From: an uncultured Alistipes sp.
GTDB taxonomy: Bacteria > Bacteroidota > Bacteroidia > Bacteroidales > Rikenellaceae
DNA: 64,000 nucleotides
Assembly (NCBI GenBank): GCA_947623305.1
Contig: CANQGQ010000013.1
Span: 1 to 64,000 of the forward strand
Direction of reading: 5' to 3'
Shown: positions 35,168 through 43,918 of the stretch, piece by piece
Layout: every line of letters starts with the position of its first letter
Position numbering within the stretch: the first letter of the stretch is position 1
Program-made: the position numbers and the translations under genes
Notes under the pieces: generated by a model
Told to the model about the DNA's origin: nothing
Databases searched by the model: none
The model's input: only the letters and a program-made list of their open reading frames with translations

Positions 35168-36008
35168 GCGAGGAGTTCCGTTTTTTGCCGACGTTTGCGC
35201 CCGACAAAGTTAATAGTTTTATCAGAATAAGCGCGACGGTGAGGATAAATATGATGGCAGCGCCGGGGGGCACTTCGTATTGATAACTGACGAGCAGGCC
35301 GGCGACATTGCCTGCGACGGCGACGGCGGGTGCCGCTGCGGCTAACGTGCGGTAGGAATGCGACAGCGCATTGACGATGACCACGGGCATGGTCAACAGC
35401 GAGATGAGCAGGACGATGCCCATGATGCGGATCGACAGAACGATGGTTACGGCGACCGAAACGGCCATCAGATAGGAGATGAGACGGGTCGGGATGCCTC
35501 GGCTGCGGGCGAATTCGCGGTCGAAAGCGACGTACATCACCGGCCGGAGCCAAAGCAAAGCGCCTATGAGAATGGCGAAGGTCAGTCCGGCGAGGGCGAG
35601 GACGTCGCTTCGGGTTACGGTAACGATGCTGCCGAAAAGGTAAGCCGAGAGGTCGCCCGAGGTGTAGCCCGGGCGCAGGCTCATGAAAAGCGCTCCGATC
35701 GCCATGCCGACTGACCAGATGATGCCGATGGCGGAATCTTCGCGAATCCGGCCGCGACTTCCGGCCCATTCGATGCCGAGGGCCGACAGAACGGCGAAAA
35801 TCATCGCTCCGCCGATGGGATTGGCCCCGAAGAAGAAGGCGATGCCCAATCCCCCGAACGAAGCATGGGTGATCCCTCCGGCCAGGAACACCATGCGCCG
35901 GCATACGATATAGGTGCCGATGATTCCGCAGGTGATGCCCGACAGTATGCATGCGATGAACGCATTGGACAGATAGCCGTATTGGAGCAGATCGCTGAAA
36001 AAATCCAT
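35151..36008 (-). CDS. ABC-3 family metal (zinc/manganese) transporter permease
   Basis: 285 residues with about eight hydrophobic segments, beginning MDFFSDLLQYGYLSNAFIAC. ZnuB/MntB signatures: MVFLAGGITHASFGGLGIAF and GIIWSVGMAIGALFMSL, GRPTRLISY-like RGIPTRLISYLMAV. It should form the inner-membrane channel for zinc or manganese, but no ATPase or binding-protein gene is nearby. The track start at 36869 is an overrun; Met 36008 gives the family N-terminus and sits behind a consensus promoter. Confidence 0.9.
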   Translation of the reverse strand: MDFFSDLLQYGYLSNAFIACILSGITCGIIGTYIVCRRMVFLAGGITHASFGGLGIAFFFGANPIGGAMIFAVLSALGIEWAGSRGRIREDSAIGIIWSVGMAIGALFMSLRPGYTSGDLSAYLFGSIVTVTRSDVLALAGLTFAILIGALLWLRPVMYVAFDREFARSRGIPTRLISYLMAVSVAVTIVLSIRIMGIVLLISLLTMPVVIVNALSHSYRTLAAAAPAVAVAGNVAGLLVSYQYEVPPGAAIIFILTVALILIKLLTLSGANVGKKRNSSHENHS

Positions 36009-36029
36009 AACCCGTTTCGGTAAAGCCTG

Positions 36030-36061
36030 CAAATTTACGTTTTTTTGGCGGGTGTTCCAAA
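36030..36061 (-). promoter_or_regulatory. Promoter of the permease-lptF-ribBA-fmt operon
   Basis: Minus strand: TTTG (36061-36058), 20 bases, TAAATTTG (36037-36030), exact consensus and 22 bases before the ATG. It overlaps the divergent mtaB promoter. Confidence 0.8.
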
Positions 36062-36076
36062 AATTGCGTAAATTCG
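36044..36076 (+). promoter_or_regulatory. mtaB promoter
   Basis: TTTG (36044-36047), 21 bases, TAAATTCG (36069-36076), one mismatch. It interleaves with the divergent promoter, so the two may compete. Confidence 0.6.
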
Positions 36077-36104
36077 CGGACGAATTCAGCGTCCGACAAT
36101 CGCC

Positions 36105-37403
36105 ATGCAATCCCGAAAAGTCAATTTCCATACGCTCGGCTGCAAACTCAATTTCTCGGAGAGTTCGACGTTCGCCCGTCAGTTCGAAGCGGGCGGCTTC
36201 GAACGGGTATCCCCCGATGCACCGGCCGATATTTGCGTCATCAACACCTGTTCCGTAACGGAACATGCCGACAAGAAATGCCGCAATCTGATCCGTAAAC
36301 TCCACCGCCGCAATCCGCAGGCCATCATTGCCGTAACCGGATGTTACGCCCAGCTCAAACCGTATGAAATCGCAGCGATCGAAGGGGTCGATCTCGTGTT
36401 GAGCAACAACGACAAGGGCGAACTTTACCGTCGGGTCTGCGGACTTTCCGGCAAGGGGCGTGCGCAGGTGTACAGTTGCGAAACCGACGAATTGACGTCG
36501 TTTTTCGCCGCGTTTTCGAGCGGAGACCGCACCCGCGCATTTCTGAAAGTGCAGGACGGTTGCGATTACTGCTGTTCGTACTGCACGATTCATTATGCCC
36601 GCGGATCGAGCCGGAACATGCCCATCGCCGATTTGGTGAAGGAGGCGCGGCAGATCGCGGCAGCCGGACAGAAGGAGATCGTCATCACGGGGGTCAATAC
36701 AGGCGATTTCGGCCGTACGACGGGCGAACGGTTCGTCGACCTGCTGCGGGCGCTCGATGAAGTGGAAGGCATCGAACGCTATCGTATTTCGTCCATCGAA
36801 CCCAATTTGCTGACCGATGAGATTATTGCGTTCTGTGCTTCGTCGCCTCGGTTCCAGCATCATTTCCATATTCCGATTCAGAGCGGTTCCGACCGGATTC
36901 TCGCGGCGATGCGGCGACGTTATACGACGGCCCGTTTCGCCGACCGTATTGCAGCCGTACGTCGGGCGATGCCCGATGCCTTCATCGGGATCGACGTCAT
37001 CGTCGGATTCCCGGGCGAGACGGATCAGGATTTCCGCGACACATATCGTTTCTTAGAGGATTTGCGGCCTGCTTTCCTGCATATTTTCCCTTTCTCGGAG
37101 CGCCCCGGAACGCCGGCGGTCGATTTGCCGGATAAGGTGCAGGCTTCCGTGGCGACCCGTCGGGTCGAGGAACTCGAAGCGTTGTGCGACCGCTTGCATG
37201 GCGATTTCTGTGCCGCGGCGGTCGGTTCGGAGGATACGGTGCTTTTCGAAAGCACGCGCCGGAATGGCATGATGTTCGGATATACGGGCAACTACCGACG
37301 GGTGAAAGTCCCTTACGATCGGTCGCGGATCAATACGATTTGCCGCGTGAAGCTCGGCGCGATGGATGAATTTCACGACCTGGCAGGCGAAATCTTGGAC
37401 TAA
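36105..37403 (+). CDS. mtaB: tRNA t6A37 methylthiotransferase MtaB
   Basis: 432 residues; radical-SAM enzyme converting t6A37 to ms2t6A37 in tRNAs reading ANN codons. N-terminal UPF0004 domain with cluster Cys (TLGCKLNFSE, CVINTCSVT, VTGCYAQ), radical-SAM motif CDYCCSYC, and IPIQSGSDRILAAMRRRYT. The C-terminal TRAM-like part is short. The N-terminal Cys pattern and GCKxN favour MtaB over MiaB or RimO. Confidence 0.93.
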   Translation: MQSRKVNFHTLGCKLNFSESSTFARQFEAGGFERVSPDAPADICVINTCSVTEHADKKCRNLIRKLHRRNPQAIIAVTGCYAQLKPYEIAAIEGVDLVLSNNDKGELYRRVCGLSGKGRAQVYSCETDELTSFFAAFSSGDRTRAFLKVQDGCDYCCSYCTIHYARGSSRNMPIADLVKEARQIAAAGQKEIVITGVNTGDFGRTTGERFVDLLRALDEVEGIERYRISSIEPNLLTDEIIAFCASSPRFQHHFHIPIQSGSDRILAAMRRRYTTARFADRIAAVRRAMPDAFIGIDVIVGFPGETDQDFRDTYRFLEDLRPAFLHIFPFSERPGTPAVDLPDKVQASVATRRVEELEALCDRLHGDFCAAAVGSEDTVLFESTRRNGMMFGYTGNYRRVKVPYDRSRINTICRVKLGAMDEFHDLAGEILD

Positions 37404-37409
37404 AATGCG

Positions 37410-37417
37410 TATATTTG
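37410..37417 (+). promoter_or_regulatory. Possible promoter -7 element TATATTTG
   Basis: Just after the mtaB stop and 47 bases before the sensor ATG; no TTTG at the usual distance. Confidence 0.4.
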
Positions 37418-37464
37418 CATGCTGTCGGAAAGATGAAATACGGTATTAATAATACGTTGTTGAA

Positions 37465-38250
37465 ATGACGGGGTTGCGTAAACGGGTTACGGTCGGCTTT
37501 TTGAGCATCGTTTGTCTGCTCTTTTTCTCGGGGATGGTGTCGTTCCTGGAATTGAGCCATCTGAGCCGCGATACGGGCGATATTCTGGAGGCCAATCGAC
37601 GGAATATCTCTTTGGCCAAAGAGATGCTCGATGCCGCCCACGAGCAGAATGTGGCGTTGATCCATTATTCGGTCTTCGGCGATCGCTCCTACGACAGCCT
37701 GTGCCGGGCCAGTCAGGAGCGGTTGGAAAACATGCTGTCGATTGCGCAGCATGAGGCGGTCGATAAATCGTTTCTCGATTCGCTGGCGTTCGCTACGACG
37801 GAATTGCGGCTGCTGACCGATTCCTATTTGGCTTTCGCCGATGTCGAACGCGATTCGCTCGCTTTGGATCGAGGCGAAACGGCCGGCAGCCGATGGTATA
37901 ACAACGAATACGAGGCGCTTTACGTTCGATTGACGGCCGCCATCAAGAATTACATGACTTCGACCCAGAGCTCGTTGGCCCCGCGGGCGGAACAGATGAA
38001 GAAGAATGCCTATCGGGCCGTTACGCCGGTCTTGATCTCGTTGGTCGTGATGATTGCCATCGTGTTGATGCTTTACTATTTCATGTCGATCTATTGCGTG
38101 CATCCCATTGTAAGGATGAACAAGGGGCTGGGCGATTTCCTGACGTTCCGCATTCCGTTTACCGTGAAGGGAGAACTGAAGGACGAGGTGTTGGAGCTGA
38201 AAGAGAAAATCGACACGTTGATCGCCCTCTCCAAACAGACCAAATTCTGA
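37465..38250 (+). CDS. Membrane protein with four-helix-bundle sensor domain
   Basis: 261 residues: N-terminal membrane segment (about 8-30), an extracytoplasmic helical domain of about 160 residues that resembles MCP-type four-helix-bundle sensors, a second membrane segment (about 190-212, PVLISLVVMIAIVLMLYYFM) and a short cytoplasmic tail with a HAMP-like start (HPIVRMNKGLGDF). No kinase, cyclase or MCP output domain. It lies 4 bases before trkH, so a regulatory role for K+ uptake is a guess from position. Confidence 0.75.
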   Translation: MTGLRKRVTVGFLSIVCLLFFSGMVSFLELSHLSRDTGDILEANRRNISLAKEMLDAAHEQNVALIHYSVFGDRSYDSLCRASQERLENMLSIAQHEAVDKSFLDSLAFATTELRLLTDSYLAFADVERDSLALDRGETAGSRWYNNEYEALYVRLTAAIKNYMTSTQSSLAPRAEQMKKNAYRAVTPVLISLVVMIAIVLMLYYFMSIYCVHPIVRMNKGLGDFLTFRIPFTVKGELKDEVLELKEKIDTLIALSKQTKF

Positions 38251-38254
38251 AAGC

Positions 38255-39700
38255 ATGCGGGTGGATGTCGTTTTACGCTATGTCGGTATCGTGATGCTCT
38301 TCATCGCGGCGTTCCTGTTATTGTCGGCGGGAATTTCCTACTTCAACAACATGGATTCGGCATTCTATCCGCTGCTGCTTTCGGCCTTGTTGACGACGTT
38401 GTTGGGAATTTTCCCGTTGATTTTCGTCGAACGCCAGGAACAACTGACGACCAAAGAGGGTTTCTGCATCGTTGTCGGGGCGTGGTTGTTGGCGTGCGTC
38501 GTCGGCATGTTCCCCTACTTGATTTGGGGCGGTGAATTTTCGCTAATCAATGCTTGGTTCGAAAGCGTTTCCGGCTTTACGACGACCGGAGCGACCGTGC
38601 TGAACGACATCGAATCGCTGCCGCGCGGACTGCTTTTTTGGCGCATGGCGACGACCTGGATCGGCGGTATCGGGGTCGTCATGTTCGTACTCGTCATTCT
38701 CCCTTCGATGGGCCGCAATAAATTGACATTGACCAACGTGGAACTTTCTACGCTGGCCAAAGACAATTATCGTTACCGTACGCAGACCATCGTACGGATC
38801 CTGTTGGGCGTTTATGTGGGCCTGACGGCCGTTTCGATGCTGCTGCTCAAATTGGCCGGCATGAACTGGTTCGATGCGCTGTGTCATGCCATGTCGGTCA
38901 GCGCGACGAGCGGCTTCTCGACGAAAAACGCTTCGATCGCCTATTTCAACAGTCCGGCAATCGAATGGGTGCTGATTTTTTCGATGATGGCAGCGGGCTT
39001 GCATTTCGGATTGATTTTCGCCACGGTAACCGGCCGGCGGAACAATCTGTTCCGGTCGGAGGTGGCGCGATGGTATTTCGGCATGCTGTTTTTTTGCGGA
39101 TTTTCGATTGCGGTAAGCCTCTTTGCGGCAGACCTCTACCCTACTTTTTCCGCCGCTTTCCGCGGAGGCTTGTTTCAGTTCGTTTCATTGTTCACGACGA
39201 CCGGTTTCGCGACGGCCGACACCAATCAATGGACGTCGTTCGCGATCGTGCTATTGTTGTTCGGCTCGTTGGTGTGCGCTTGTGCCGGATCGACTTCGGG
39301 CGGTTTGAAAATCAACCGCCTCATCCTTTCGTTGAAGATGATTCGGGCGCGGTTGAGCCAGCAGCAGCACCCCAATGCCATCATCCGCATCCGGCTCGAC
39401 GGAGCGATACAGGATCGGGAGGCGTTGTATTCGGTGCCGGTTTTCATCGTTACTTATTTGCTGCTGATCTTGATCGGTACGGTGTTCGGCACGATGCTCG
39501 ATGTCGATCTGATGACCAGTTTCTCGGGGTCGATCGCTTCGATGGGCAATGTCGGTCCCGGATTCGGCGCTGTCGGGTCGATGGATAATTTTTCCGCGCT
39601 GCCGGCAGCATTCAAGTTGTCCAATTCGTTGCTGATGTTGTTCGGACGTTTGGAGATTTTCGGTTTGATACAGCTCTTTTTTATAAAATGGTGGAGATAA
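38255..39700 (+). CDS. trkH: TrkH-family potassium uptake protein
   Basis: 481 residues, four membrane-pore-membrane repeats with selectivity loops of the TTTGAT, SATSGF, TTTGFA and NVGPG kind (SGFTTTGATVL, MSVSATSGFSTKN, LFTTTGFATADT, IASMGNVGPGFGAV). It is the ion-conducting subunit; the cytosolic TrkA/KtrA gating partner is not in the window. Overlaps the next gene by 13 bases. Confidence 0.93.
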   Translation: MRVDVVLRYVGIVMLFIAAFLLLSAGISYFNNMDSAFYPLLLSALLTTLLGIFPLIFVERQEQLTTKEGFCIVVGAWLLACVVGMFPYLIWGGEFSLINAWFESVSGFTTTGATVLNDIESLPRGLLFWRMATTWIGGIGVVMFVLVILPSMGRNKLTLTNVELSTLAKDNYRYRTQTIVRILLGVYVGLTAVSMLLLKLAGMNWFDALCHAMSVSATSGFSTKNASIAYFNSPAIEWVLIFSMMAAGLHFGLIFATVTGRRNNLFRSEVARWYFGMLFFCGFSIAVSLFAADLYPTFSAAFRGGLFQFVSLFTTTGFATADTNQWTSFAIVLLLFGSLVCACAGSTSGGLKINRLILSLKMIRARLSQQQHPNAIIRIRLDGAIQDREALYSVPVFIVTYLLLILIGTVFGTMLDVDLMTSFSGSIASMGNVGPGFGAVGSMDNFSALPAAFKLSNSLLMLFGRLEIFGLIQLFFIKWWR

Positions 39701-41259
39701 CCCGTCTATTGCGTAAAATCGTTTCATTCGCGGCAGCCGTTCTTCCCGTTGCAGGCTGGTTGTATGCCCAGCAGCCGGTTGTGGAACCCCGCCCGACGAG
39801 ATTGGAGGCCGATCGGCAATATGCTGCTCTTTTGGAAGAAGACAAGGCGTTGCAGGCGCAGCAGGATTCGATCGCTCGGGCGATGGAGAATCTGCGGATT
39901 CTGCTGCGGACGAATCCCGCGGAGCGCAGCCGTATTTCGGAAGAAATTTTGCAATTGGAAAATCGGATGTTCGAAATCCGGAGTGCCAAGAGCCGGGTCG
40001 TTGATCGAATCAATGCGCTGGAGCAGGAATGGGTGTTGGCTCAACTGGAAGGTTCCGATACGTTGGAGGATGCCGCGTGGCCGGAGGAACCGACGAAGCA
40101 AGTGATTGTCGTCTCCAAAGGGCCGAAGTCGCGCAACTTGGTTTACAACAGCTATTTCCGTGAAAATCTGCCGGAAGCCGATTTCGCCGCTTTGATCGAG
40201 GCGCAGCGTTTGGAGAGGCAGGCCGAAGAGTTCGCAACCCGTTATTTCGTTCGTTACGACACGTTGTCGATGTTGGCGCGGTCGTATGCGGAAGCGACTG
40301 CCGAAGAAGAAGCCGCGGCGATTTATGCACGACTTGATTCGCTGGCCGATTCGAACCGCTCGTTGGCGGATTCGCTCGCCGCGACGTGGAACTATATTTT
40401 CGACAACAAGAGTTACGCCTATGGGTATCTGCTGGACAAACTCGGCTGCGAACAGCAACTGACGGATCAGGAAACCCGCCTTTCCGAAGCGATGTTGCAG
40501 TTGGCCGAATTGCGCGATAAGACGACCTCCGATCAGCTGGCCGACTATTTCTTGCGCAAGCGGGTGTCGGTCGATTCCGAAGTGGAGGTCGCACGATTGC
40601 TCGGTTTGGATGCGGCTTGCGATTCGCTCATGCAAGTGGCTGCCCGATTGAAGTCGGTCGATTTCCGCGTACCGAAGATCGAGGTTGCCGAACGATTCTT
40701 CATTGATTACGAGGAGCTCGCATTTTCGAAAGTTCCGAAATATACGATTCGGCACCCCATTCCCGAATGTCGGATTTATGAACGCGGCACGATCTATCGG
40801 ATTTTGCTCGGTACGTTCAATACGAAACGGGCGGTTTCGTTGTTCAAGGGGGCTTATCCGCTCTATTACCGAATCGACGATGCAAAGAAGTGGAACTATT
40901 ATGCCGGCGGCTTCGCAACGCTCGCTGAGGCGGAAGCCGCGCAGCAACAGCTGAAAGAGAAGGGTTTCGCTCATCCGGAGATCGTCGTTTGGACGCATGG
41001 CGCTTACCGCAATCTGGCTGAATCGCCCGATGTGCATGCGCAGGCTTATCGGGTCGAAATAACGAACACCGAAGTCCTCTCCGAAGCGGTTCGGACTGCG
41101 ATTGCAGCTGTTGCCGGCGATGCGGAAATCTCCAAAGTCGGTCAAAATCTCTTTGTCGTGGGGCTTTTTTATGATCGGGCGATCGCCGATGCCGTGGCGG
41201 AAACCATTCGGAAAACGGATGACCGGTTGCAAATAAATGTGGCCGAAATGCCGCAATAA
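39688..41259 (+). CDS. Exported coiled-coil protein with SPOR-like C-terminus
   Basis: 523 residues. Probable signal peptide (to about residue 27, VLPVAGWLYAQ), a long helical region rich in Glu, Ala and Leu (30-320), then two SPOR-like segments (YRILLGTFNTKRAVSLFKGA, YYAGGFATLAEAEAAQQQLK; second copy near 455-515). SPOR domains bind denuded peptidoglycan at division sites; that role here is inferred. The ATG at 39688 overlaps trkH. Confidence 0.75.
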   Translation: MVEITRLLRKIVSFAAAVLPVAGWLYAQQPVVEPRPTRLEADRQYAALLEEDKALQAQQDSIARAMENLRILLRTNPAERSRISEEILQLENRMFEIRSAKSRVVDRINALEQEWVLAQLEGSDTLEDAAWPEEPTKQVIVVSKGPKSRNLVYNSYFRENLPEADFAALIEAQRLERQAEEFATRYFVRYDTLSMLARSYAEATAEEEAAAIYARLDSLADSNRSLADSLAATWNYIFDNKSYAYGYLLDKLGCEQQLTDQETRLSEAMLQLAELRDKTTSDQLADYFLRKRVSVDSEVEVARLLGLDAACDSLMQVAARLKSVDFRVPKIEVAERFFIDYEELAFSKVPKYTIRHPIPECRIYERGTIYRILLGTFNTKRAVSLFKGAYPLYYRIDDAKKWNYYAGGFATLAEAEAAQQQLKEKGFAHPEIVVWTHGAYRNLAESPDVHAQAYRVEITNTEVLSEAVRTAIAAVAGDAEISKVGQNLFVVGLFYDRAIADAVAETIRKTDDRLQINVAEMPQ

Positions 41260-41312
41260 TCGAAATTATTGATTATCTTTAAACCCGTTAATTATTCCCA
41301 ATCGTCGCGATC

Positions 41313-41774
41313 ATGTTTTATATCGTCTTGCTCATTTTTTTAGGGTTGCTTTTTCTGGTGGCGGAATTGGTGCTGTTGCCGGGGGTGTCGATCGGCGCTT
41401 TGTTGTCGTTGGTATGTTACGGCAGTTCGATTTATTTGGCTTTCCGCGATTACGGCCCGTTGACCGGATTCATCGTCGTACTTGTGATTTTGGTTTTGTC
41501 GGTCGTGTCGGTCGTCTTTTCCTTGCGGGCCAAGACGTGGCAGCGCTTCTCGCTCAAACAGGAGATCCGATCGTCGTCGATGCCCGAACCGGACAAAGAA
41601 TTGCAGGTCGGCGCTCGTGGAAAAAGCGTTTCGCGTCTCTCTCCGATGGGAAAAATCAGAATCGACGGTCGACTCTATGAAGCCAAGTCGCAGGATGTCT
41701 ATATTGATCCGCGCAGCGACGTGGAGGTCGTCGGTTTCGAAAATTTCAGCGTGATTGTCAAAAAAGTCGAATAA
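41313..41774 (+). CDS. NfeD-family membrane protein
   Basis: 153 residues: two or three membrane segments (LVLLIFLGLLFLVAELVLLP, then GPLTGFIVVLVILVLSVVSV) and a C-terminal OB-fold (GKSVSRLSPMGKIRIDGRLY, then VEVVGFENFSVIVKKVE). Short NfeD proteins pair with flotillin-like genes and are thought to stabilise their complexes; floA follows 18 bases later. Confidence 0.9.
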   Translation: MFYIVLLIFLGLLFLVAELVLLPGVSIGALLSLVCYGSSIYLAFRDYGPLTGFIVVLVILVLSVVSVVFSLRAKTWQRFSLKQEIRSSSMPEPDKELQVGARGKSVSRLSPMGKIRIDGRLYEAKSQDVYIDPRSDVEVVGFENFSVIVKKVE

Positions 41775-41792
41775 TTCAATAAATCTGCGATT

Positions 41793-42761
41793 ATGATGGA
41801 TCAAGGAATGCTTGCTTTGGTTGTTTTCGTGAGCCTCGTTGCCGTATGGCTCATCTTCTATTTCATCCCTGTGGGGCTGTGGTTTTCTGCGCTGGTGTCC
41901 GGTGTGCGGATCAGCCTGTTGCAGTTGATTCTGATGCGTTGGCGCAAGGTGCCGCCCTCGACCATCGTGTCGTCGATGATCGAAAGCACCAAGGCCGGCC
42001 TTTCGCTCAACCCCAATGAACTGGAAGCACATTACCTGGCCGGCGGTAATGTAACGAATGTCGTTCATGCGTTGGTGTCGGCCCAGAAAGCCGGTATCGT
42101 ACTCGATTTCCGGATGGCGACGGCGATCGACCTGGCCGGTCGCGATGTGTTCGAGGCCGTGCAGATGTCGGTGAATCCCAAAGTCATCAATACGCCGCCG
42201 GTCGCTGCGGTTGCCAAAGACGGTATCCAGTTGATCGCCAAGGCCCGCGTTACGGTGCGCGCGAATATCAAGCAGCTGGTCGGCGGTGCCGGTGAGGAAA
42301 CGGTGCTGGCGCGTGTCGGCGAGGGAATCGTCTCGTCCATCGGTTCGGCCGATACGCACAAAATCGTGTTGGAAAATCCCGATTCGATCTCTCGCGTCGT
42401 ATTGGAAAAGGGCCTCGATGCCGGAACGGCTTTCGAAATCCTGTCGATTGATATTGCGGACATCGACGTCGGTAAGAATATCGGCGCTCAGTTGCAGATG
42501 GATCAGGCGCAGGCCGATAAGAACATCGCACAGGCCAAGGCCGAAGAGCGTCGCGCGATGGCGGTCGCCCTTGAGCAGGAGAACAAGGCCAAGGCGCAGG
42601 ATGCTCGTGCCAAAGTGATTCTGGCCGAGGCCGAAGTGCCGCTTGCGATGGCCGAGGCGTTCCGTAACGGCAATCTCGGGGTGATGGACTATTACAAGAT
42701 GAAGAACATCATGGCCGATACGTCGATGCGCGAGACGATCGCCAAGCCGGAAAAGAAATAA
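41793..42761 (+). CDS. floA: Flotillin-like protein FloA
   Basis: 322 residues. N-terminal hydrophobic hairpin ([20 protein letters not shown]), SPFH-type region ([20 protein letters not shown]), and the flotillin Ala/Glu/Lys-rich coiled coil ([20 protein letters not shown]). FloA scaffolds membrane microdomains. Length and the nfeD partner are as in other FloA proteins. Confidence 0.95.
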   Translation: MMDQGMLALVVFVSLVAVWLIFYFIPVGLWFSALVSGVRISLLQLILMRWRKVPPSTIVSSMIESTKAGLSLNPNELEAHYLAGGNVTNVVHALVSAQKAGIVLDFRMATAIDLAGRDVFEAVQMSVNPKVINTPPVAAVAKDGIQLIAKARVTVRANIKQLVGGAGEETVLARVGEGIVSSIGSADTHKIVLENPDSISRVVLEKGLDAGTAFEILSIDIADIDVGKNIGAQLQMDQAQADKNIAQAKAEERRAMAVALEQENKAKAQDARAKVILAEAEVPLAMAEAFRNGNLGVMDYYKMKNIMADTSMRETIAKPEKK

Positions 42762-42785
42762 GCGGAGCGGTTCGCTTCCGTAGAC

Positions 42786-42821
42786 ATCCTTGCAGGAAAA
42801 TCCCCTGCAAGGATTTTTTTT
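42786..42821 (+). terminator. Terminator after floA
   Basis: ATCCTTGCAGG and CCTGCAAGGAT, 11-bp perfect stem, then a run of T. Confidence 0.92.
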
Positions 42822-42880
42822 GTAAATCTATACTTCTGTGTATCAACCAACGGTCCGGAAAATCGGTTTGTTTCGGCATC

Positions 42881-42939
42881 CCGACCGAAGTCCCCGCCAA
42901 GGCGGGGATTTAGGGGTGGGTCAAAACTGAATACACGGC
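42881..42939. repeat. Dispersed 59-base hairpin repeat, copy 2
   Basis: Second copy of the repeat at 23364-23422 (55 of 59 identical). Here the stem is AAGTCCCCGCC-AA-GGCGGGGATTT; a T-A pair replaces the C-G pair of copy 1. It is followed by a second small hairpin (CGGCCGAAGGCCG). Confidence 0.85.
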
Positions 42940-43013
42940 CGAAGGCCGTGAGGAACGGCGGTCGGATTTGAAAATTCGGGCCAAAAACGCGGGTACTTTG
43001 TAAGAAACTCCAA

Positions 43014-43775
43014 TCAATGCACCTTTTCCGGCAGGGTCTCGCCGACCGGTTCGCTTTCGAGTCGGTCGCGCCACTTGATGGCTGCGTGGGTGCCGTCGCA
43101 ATAGGGCTTGTTGGCCGATTGACCGCAGCGACAAAGCACTACCCGATTGCGGATTTCGTAGGTGTCGCCTGATGGATGCAGGATCGGTATGCCTCCGCGT
43201 ACCCATAGCCCGCCGCTGGAACCGATGGCGTCATCCTCGATCAGTCCGAGGCTGGGCTCGAATCGGAACTCGAACGGTTGCAAGGTCCGACGATCTCGAG
43301 CAGTCAGTCGTCCGCTCGGACACATCGAGGCTTCGCGGATCGCCAGGCGGCGGGCCTCCGGTGCTTCGGAATGCTCCGTCAGTTCCCAGGCGTCGCCGTG
43401 CGGATGGCAGAATCGGGCGAAAACACACAGTTCGGCACGATCCAACAGATCGACCGTTGCCCCTTCGATCGTTTCTATAGTGTCTGGATCCGTCTCGGTC
43501 GGGGCCGTAAGTTGCGGATCCCATTCCGCCTGCGTATGGCTGCCGTCGCAGTACGGATGTCGTCGGGATGCGCCGCAGCGGCAAAGTGCGGTCGGTTCCG
43601 TCTCGGTGGAGAAATGGCGCCCCTCCTGAAAGTACCAGCTTTCGTTGTTGTCGTCCGGCATGATGTATTGGGCCGAGAGCGGCGGGCGTCCGTAGACTAA
43701 ATAGGGCCCTTGTTTCGAAATGGCGATTCGGATCGTTTCGTCGGTGTCGTTTGCGTCGTTTTTCGGATGCTGCAT
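43014..43775 (-). CDS. Double-CDGSH iron-sulfur protein
   Basis: 253 residues with two CDGSH-type [2Fe-2S] motifs (CRCGASRRHPYCDGSH and CRCGQSANKPYCDGTH), separated by a central region with CVFARFCHPHGDAW and ASMCPSGRLT that resembles the divergent 4Fe-4S mono-cluster domain. Likely a cytosolic redox or Fe-S handling protein; its partners are unknown. The track start at 43865 adds 30 residues without motifs; Met 43775 is preferred. Confidence 0.88.
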   Translation of the reverse strand: MQHPKNDANDTDETIRIAISKQGPYLVYGRPPLSAQYIMPDDNNESWYFQEGRHFSTETEPTALCRCGASRRHPYCDGSHTQAEWDPQLTAPTETDPDTIETIEGATVDLLDRAELCVFARFCHPHGDAWELTEHSEAPEARRLAIREASMCPSGRLTARDRRTLQPFEFRFEPSLGLIEDDAIGSSGGLWVRGGIPILHPSGDTYEIRNRVVLCRCGQSANKPYCDGTHAAIKWRDRLESEPVGETLPEKVH

Positions 43776-43868
43776 ACTATTTCCGTTTGTTTTTCGTTCG
43801 TTCACCGATGGCAAGAATTGTTCCATCCGGATTTCCGGAAGCCGGAGACGGAATTTATGAAACAATAA

Positions 43869-43900
43869 TTTGTTTCTGCGTCCGGCTTATGCTATCTTTG
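43869..43900 (+). promoter_or_regulatory. Promoter of the FISUMP lipoprotein
   Basis: TTTG (43869-43872), 20 bases, TATCTTTG (43893-43900); exact consensus, ATG at 43919. Confidence 0.85.
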
Positions 43901-43918
43901 CCGCAGAATGTGCTGACT

